Source: Deltaproteobacteria bacterium
GTDB taxonomy: Bacteria > Desulfobacterota > DSM-4660 > Desulfatiglandales > B25-G16
Length of the DNA: 17,374 nucleotides
NCBI GenBank assembly: GCA_019308645.1
Contig: JAFDHR010000017.1
Location: 1-17,374 of the forward strand
Direction of reading: 5' to 3'
In this document: positions 14,446 to 17,374 of the stretch, piece by piece
Layout: every line of letters starts with the position of its first letter
Numbering within the stretch: position 1 is the stretch's first letter
Translations under genes and position numbers: made by a program
The notes under the pieces: generated by a model
Told to the model about the DNA's origin: nothing
What the model saw: the letters and a program-made list of their open reading frames with translations, nothing else
Database searches by the model: none

Positions 14446-15177
14446 ATGCATACAAAAAAAATATCACCTTCTTTTCATGAAAGAAGCATAAAGGGATGCC
14501 TTGCATGTGGAACAAGTGATATTAAACCCGGCAGGCGGTATTGTTCAAAGCAATGCAGACAGAAACTAATATGGTCACTTTCTCTGTCTAAGGGATTACT
14601 GCAAACTCTTAATGCACGATATGCCGTCTTTTCGTTTACCGAAAATTTCGTTGCACTTGATGTGATGCCTGCCTGGTCAAATAGAATATCAAGATTTATC
14701 TATCGGAGAAAACCAGGTTACGATCCTGCTCACACACTTAAAGAACTCACACTTGAAGCTGGCAAGGAGTGGTATAAAAAAAGAAGCAGGCGAATTTCTC
14801 GTAGTTTTGCATCTCAATCGATTCTTGAAGAAAATATTGAGTACAGTATCAACCCTGAATCAATCAAACCAAATGCACAAAGGATCCCAAAACTATCCGC
14901 TGATCAAAAAAAGGGGCTTAAGCATCTTAATATACATATGAAAACATTAATGTTTGAAGACTATGTCAGGGAAATAAAAAAAGCCTACAGAGGAATGGCA
15001 AAAGTTTATCATCCCGATAAAGGTGGCGATGGTGATAGGTTTAAGGAAATAAACAGGGCCCATGAGCTTATGCAACAATGGATAGAGGATCCTAAATTCC
15101 AGTTAAACAATAAATTGCCCGGATGCTGGTCCTATAATGGTTATACAAACAGATGGTCACCACCTCTATGGCAATAA
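14446..15177 (+). CDS. Protein with N-terminal Cys4 zinc-ribbon motif and C-terminal J domain
   Basis: This 243-residue protein has no name I can assign. The N-terminus carries C18-x2-C21 and C33-x3-C37 (CLACGTSDIKPGRRYCSKQC), a likely zinc ribbon of the kind used for nucleic-acid or protein contact. The middle (about 40-160) is basic and poorly defined. Residues 166-215 form a compact J domain with helix II YVREIKKAYRGMAKVY, the essential HPD loop (189-191, in HPDKGGDGDRF) and helix III FKEINRAHELMQ. J domains stimulate the ATPase of Hsp70/DnaK, so DnaK recruitment is the best-supported activity. The tail is rich in aromatic residues (CWSYNGYTNRWSPPLWQ). The order of domains is the reverse of DnaJ, and the G/F and substrate domains are absent. 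It is a single gene; the ribosome-binding site is weak. Confidence 0.8.
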   Translation: MHTKKISPSFHERSIKGCLACGTSDIKPGRRYCSKQCRQKLIWSLSLSKGLLQTLNARYAVFSFTENFVALDVMPAWSNRISRFIYRRKPGYDPAHTLKELTLEAGKEWYKKRSRRISRSFASQSILEENIEYSINPESIKPNAQRIPKLSADQKKGLKHLNIHMKTLMFEDYVREIKKAYRGMAKVYHPDKGGDGDRFKEINRAHELMQQWIEDPKFQLNNKLPGCWSYNGYTNRWSPPLWQ

Positions 15178-15217
15178 TTCTCCCCAATATTAGCCTTTGA
15201 GGGATGCAAAAAAATTG

Positions 15218-15293
15218 TGGAGCCACCGGGCGGAGTCGAACCGTCGACATCCTCATTACGAGTGAGGTGCTCTGCCATCTGAGCTACGGTGGC
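15218..15293 (-). tRNA. tRNA-Thr, anticodon CGU
   Basis: The 76-base - strand sequence folds as a standard cloverleaf. The acceptor stem pairs GCCACCG with CGGTGGC. The D arm contains AGCTCAGATGGCAGAGC, the anticodon arm is CCTCACTCGTAATGAGG with anticodon CGT reading ACG, and the T arm carries GGTTCGACTCC. The discriminator is U, and the 3' CCA is encoded (15218-15220). A T-run follows the CCA. It lies between the J-domain gene and pyrF on the opposite strand. Confidence 0.97.
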
Positions 15294-15307
15294 CCTTTTG
15301 TTTAATA

Positions 15308-15335
15308 TTTATACCTTTTTTTATAAAGAGTCCAA
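15308..15335 (-). promoter_or_regulatory. Likely promoter of the tRNA-Thr gene
   Basis: On the - strand, TTGGAC (15335-15330) and TATAAA (15313-15308) are 16 bases apart. The implied start point is about 8 bases upstream of the mature tRNA 5' end, a normal leader for RNase P processing. The -35 box matches consensus at only three positions. Confidence 0.4.
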
Positions 15336-15356
15336 CCTTTTTAGAGATTAAAAAAG

Positions 15357-16082
15357 ATGAAAAAAGCAAAAGATTATCTGATATTCCCATTAGATGTTCC
15401 GACTTATGACGAGGCAATCCGATATGTAGAACTCTTAAAGGAGTATGTAGGCATTTTCAAAGTCGGCCTGGAGCTCTTTGTCAGTGTTGGACCGAAAATC
15501 CTCAATGCTATTAAAGACAGGAGTGATGCAGAGATATTTCTTGATCTAAAGTTTCATGATATCCCTGCTACTGTTAAAGGTGCCTTTCTGGCTGCAAGTG
15601 CCTATGGTGTGACGTTTACGACCGTGCATTGTGATGAAGGAAAGGATCTTCTTCGCTCTGTTGTTGACAATAACCCTTCCGGTGTCAAAATATTGGCTAT
15701 CACAGTGCTCACCAGTCTTGCAAGCAAAAATCTAAAGGAATTAGGCTACCAAGATAGATACATTGCAGACATTACAGAATTGGTTATGCTTAAGGCCAGA
15801 ATGGCCAAAGAGGCTGGCTGTTCCGGTGTCGTGTGTTCTGGACTGGAGGTCGAAAAGGTTAAGGCTGAGTTAGGAAAAGATTTTATCGTTGTCACACCTG
15901 GTATCAGGCCACGGTGGTCTATGGTAGGAAAGGACGATCAAAAGAGAATTATCACTCCTGATCAAGCAATAAAAATGGGGGCTGATTATATTGTGGTTGG
16001 CAGACCTATCCGGACTGCCGAAAAACCAATTGAGGCTGCAAAAAGGGTCCTGGGCGATATCGAAATTGCAATTTCTGAATAG
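15357..16082 (+). CDS. pyrF: Orotidine 5'-phosphate decarboxylase PyrF
   Basis: PyrF makes UMP from orotidine 5'-phosphate, the last step of de novo pyrimidine synthesis, in the cytoplasm. The 241-residue TIM barrel shows Asp13 in FPLDVP, Lys35 in FKVGLEL, the catalytic Asp63-Lys65-Asp68 array in FLDLKFHDIPATV, the phosphate-binding PGIRP (181-185) and VVGRPI (213-218). The strand usually reading VHxxGG is here TTVHCDEG (88-95), a mild departure from the family pattern. Length is normal. The ATG at 15357 follows an A-rich stretch with a weak AGAG ribosome-binding site. It stands alone, convergent with the UspA-family gene 19 bases away, and there is no obvious hairpin between them. Confidence 0.96.
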   Translation: MKKAKDYLIFPLDVPTYDEAIRYVELLKEYVGIFKVGLELFVSVGPKILNAIKDRSDAEIFLDLKFHDIPATVKGAFLAASAYGVTFTTVHCDEGKDLLRSVVDNNPSGVKILAITVLTSLASKNLKELGYQDRYIADITELVMLKARMAKEAGCSGVVCSGLEVEKVKAELGKDFIVVTPGIRPRWSMVGKDDQKRIITPDQAIKMGADYIVVGRPIRTAEKPIEAAKRVLGDIEIAISE

Positions 16083-16101
16083 ATAACCTCTCTACCAAGC
16101 G

Positions 16102-16533
16102 CTAAACCACATAAACAGGTATCTTTGCCTTAGCCAGAACCTTTCTTGTGTTACTCCCTAAAAGGTGTCTGTCCCCTGGTTTTCCTTTGGCTGATACAAC
16201 AATAAAGTCATAATTGCCACTTTCTGCTTCTCTCAAGATCTCGTCTGCTACCTCACCGCTTGCAGTTTTTGCCACTGCATTAATACCAGCCTTTTTAAGT
16301 ATCTTTGCGCCACTTTCTGCATATTTAGAGGTATTTCTGGTCACAGCCCGATCTGTGTCAATGGTCACTTCAGACATCCTAAATTCTGCACCAAGTATCT
16401 TGTCTATAAGGGCATGGGATGGACCTACGCTGAGAACGGTAGCCTCTGCGCCTAATTTAGTGGCTAAGGATGTAGCTGTCCGAATAGCATTTTCCGATTT
16501 TTCACTACCCCCAGTACAAAAAAGTATCCTCAT
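16102..16533 (-). CDS. Universal stress protein, UspA family
   Basis: Small single-domain Usp proteins of this fold bind nucleotides and modulate stress survival; the precise role is unknown. From ATG 16533 the product has 143 residues: a first strand MRILFCTGGSEKSENAIRTA, a central dimer region, VVSAKGKPGDRHLLGS near the end, and the terminal strand AKIPVYVV. The glycine-rich nucleotide loop is close to the usual G-x2-G-x9-G-S pattern, but the first Gly is Ser and the loop is one residue shorter, so ATP binding is plausible but not certain. The start at 16533 is chosen over an upstream one at 16608 because a strong AAGGAGG lies about eight bases before it and the extra N-terminus matches nothing in the family. 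Confidence 0.9.
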   Translation of the reverse strand: MRILFCTGGSEKSENAIRTATSLATKLGAEATVLSVGPSHALIDKILGAEFRMSEVTIDTDRAVTRNTSKYAESGAKILKKAGINAVAKTASGEVADEILREAESGNYDFIVVSAKGKPGDRHLLGSNTRKVLAKAKIPVYVV

Positions 16534-16566
16534 GGATAAATCCTCCTTCTTTGAGTTTATTGGGTC

Positions 16567-16716
16567 GTTACTGTTCAGCCACAAATTATCACTAATTATC
16601 ACGAACAATTATTTACCATTTTTTTATACAGAATTTCATTCCCGCCTGTCCCGATATCATCGGGACGGGCAAGTTCATTTGTGTCCATTCGGGTCCATTC
16701 GTGGCTGAACAGTTAC
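16567..16716. repeat. Foldback repeat with a CCCGAT...ATCGGG core
   Basis: The ends GTTACTGTTCAGCCAC (16567-16582) and GTGGCTGAACAGTTAC (16701-16716) are inverted with one mismatch. The core has a 12-bp stem, GCCTGTCCCGAT (16644-16655) with ATCGGGACGGGC (16659-16670), including one wobble pair. The end sequence also occurs at 7124-7139, and the core resembles 1961-1977. It fills the space between the usp and nrdG-like genes, so it sits between these co-oriented genes and may affect read-through. Confidence 0.65.
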
Positions 16717-16719
16717 AAA

Positions 16720-17374
16720 TTATCTTATAATACACCTCTGGACAGAGCCTTCCATGGTTTCTTTAAAGCAGTCGAGTTCTTCATCCGTGCAACTTTTCAT
16801 ATCTAAAAATGTATCATCTAAGGTCTTAGAGGGAACAAACTTTTGCAAAACATATAACCGCGCGTTTTTTATTAACTGACCGATCTTACAAAAGTCTTCC
16901 TTTTCAAAAAGGGCTTTTACAACAGTAGTTCTGAATTCATAATCCAATCCTGAATCCATAATCAGTCTGATGCTGTCAAGAATCTTTTTCGTATCGATTT
17001 TTGTCTTTATTACTTGATGATACTTATCTAAAGATGTCTTTATATCCATAGCAAGGTAATCTACAGATTTTAACTCGATTATCTTTTTGAGTCTTGACGG
17101 GAAACTCCCATTGGTATCAAGCTTCACCAAATACCCCAATCTCTTTATCGCCGATAAAAAAGGACTTAAATCACTTTGTAGAAGAGGCTCTCCACCAGTT
17201 ATGGTCACGGCACCAAGCTTTCCCTTTCGCCTATCCAAAAATGACAGGATCTCGTCCTCTTTTAATTCAATGCCAAATTTTTTGGGGTCTACCAGTTCCG
17301 GATTATGGCAGTAAGGGCATCGAAAATTACACCCCTGAGTAAAGACAATAGCACAAATTTTATCTGGATAATCG
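16720..17374 (-). CDS. NrdG-like radical SAM activase (NrdG2 type), 5' end beyond window
   Basis: The reading frame is open to the window edge and gives 217 residues plus the stop, beginning DYPDKICAIVFTQGCNFRC. It carries the radical SAM motif C-x3-C-x2-C (CNFRCPYC) and a GGEPLLQ SAM-binding strand. This is the layout of anaerobic ribonucleotide-reductase activating proteins of the NrdG2 type, which generate the glycyl radical on NrdD from SAM and a 4Fe-4S cluster. About 10-15 N-terminal residues are probably missing. The C-terminal part (YEFRTTVVKALFEKEDFCKI, then LYVLQKFVPSKTLDD) agrees with the family. The nrdD partner is expected upstream, outside the window. A pyruvate-formate-lyase-type activase is the alternative. 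A TTG at 17238 is an internal codon, not the start. Confidence 0.88.
   Translation of the reverse strand, partial: DYPDKICAIVFTQGCNFRCPYCHNPELVDPKKFGIELKEDEILSFLDRRKGKLGAVTITGGEPLLQSDLSPFLSAIKRLGYLVKLDTNGSFPSRLKKIIELKSVDYLAMDIKTSLDKYHQVIKTKIDTKKILDSIRLIMDSGLDYEFRTTVVKALFEKEDFCKIGQLIKNARLYVLQKFVPSKTLDDTFLDMKSCTDEELDCFKETMEGSVQRCIIR

Overview
The window reads as chromosomal DNA of an AT-rich, Gram-negative anaerobe. It is most likely a member of the Desulfobacterota (the former Deltaproteobacteria, Desulfobacterales-like). This is inferred from three things: a complete outer-membrane toolkit (Lgt, LptD, LptE and all six Tol-Pal genes), an NrdG2-type radical SAM activase typical of anaerobes, and many short foldback repeats with widespread palindromic cores. 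No plasmid, phage, CRISPR or large IS element is visible.

Layout. (1) Positions 1-935: a decayed PadR-type regulator gene, frameshifted and cut off by a nested foldback element. (2) Positions 936-5539: an envelope block on the + strand with lgt, lptD, a broken LptM-like/FN3-like lipoprotein gene and lptE. (3) Positions 5614-6936: folC on the - strand. (4) Positions 7225-8403: a DUF1343/NamZ-family gene on the + strand. (5) Positions 13721 down to 8452: the tolQ-tolR-tolA-tolB-pal-cpoB operon on the - strand. It meets namZ tail to tail, and its likely terminator lies inside the namZ coding sequence. (6) Positions 13742-14390: two tandem MITE-like units and a third foldback repeat. (7) Positions 14446-15177: an unusual protein with an N-terminal zinc-ribbon-like motif and a C-terminal J domain. 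(8) Positions 15218-17374: tRNA-Thr(CGU) on the - strand, pyrF (+), a UspA-family gene (-), another foldback repeat and a 5'-truncated nrdG-like gene (-).

The envelope genes fit one theme. Lgt adds the lipid anchor to lipoproteins, and four predicted substrates are encoded here: the LptM-like protein, LptE, Pal and CpoB. LptD/LptE form the LPS export gate. Tol-Pal couples inner-membrane proton flow to outer-membrane constriction and peptidoglycan. NamZ-family enzymes trim peptidoglycan fragments. The main novelty is the small repeats. They share terminal frames but carry different cores. A 54-nt piece of the element that ends the padR remnant also occurs, inverted, inside the lipoprotein gene between lptD and lptE, where it replaces coding sequence and brings in an in-frame stop.
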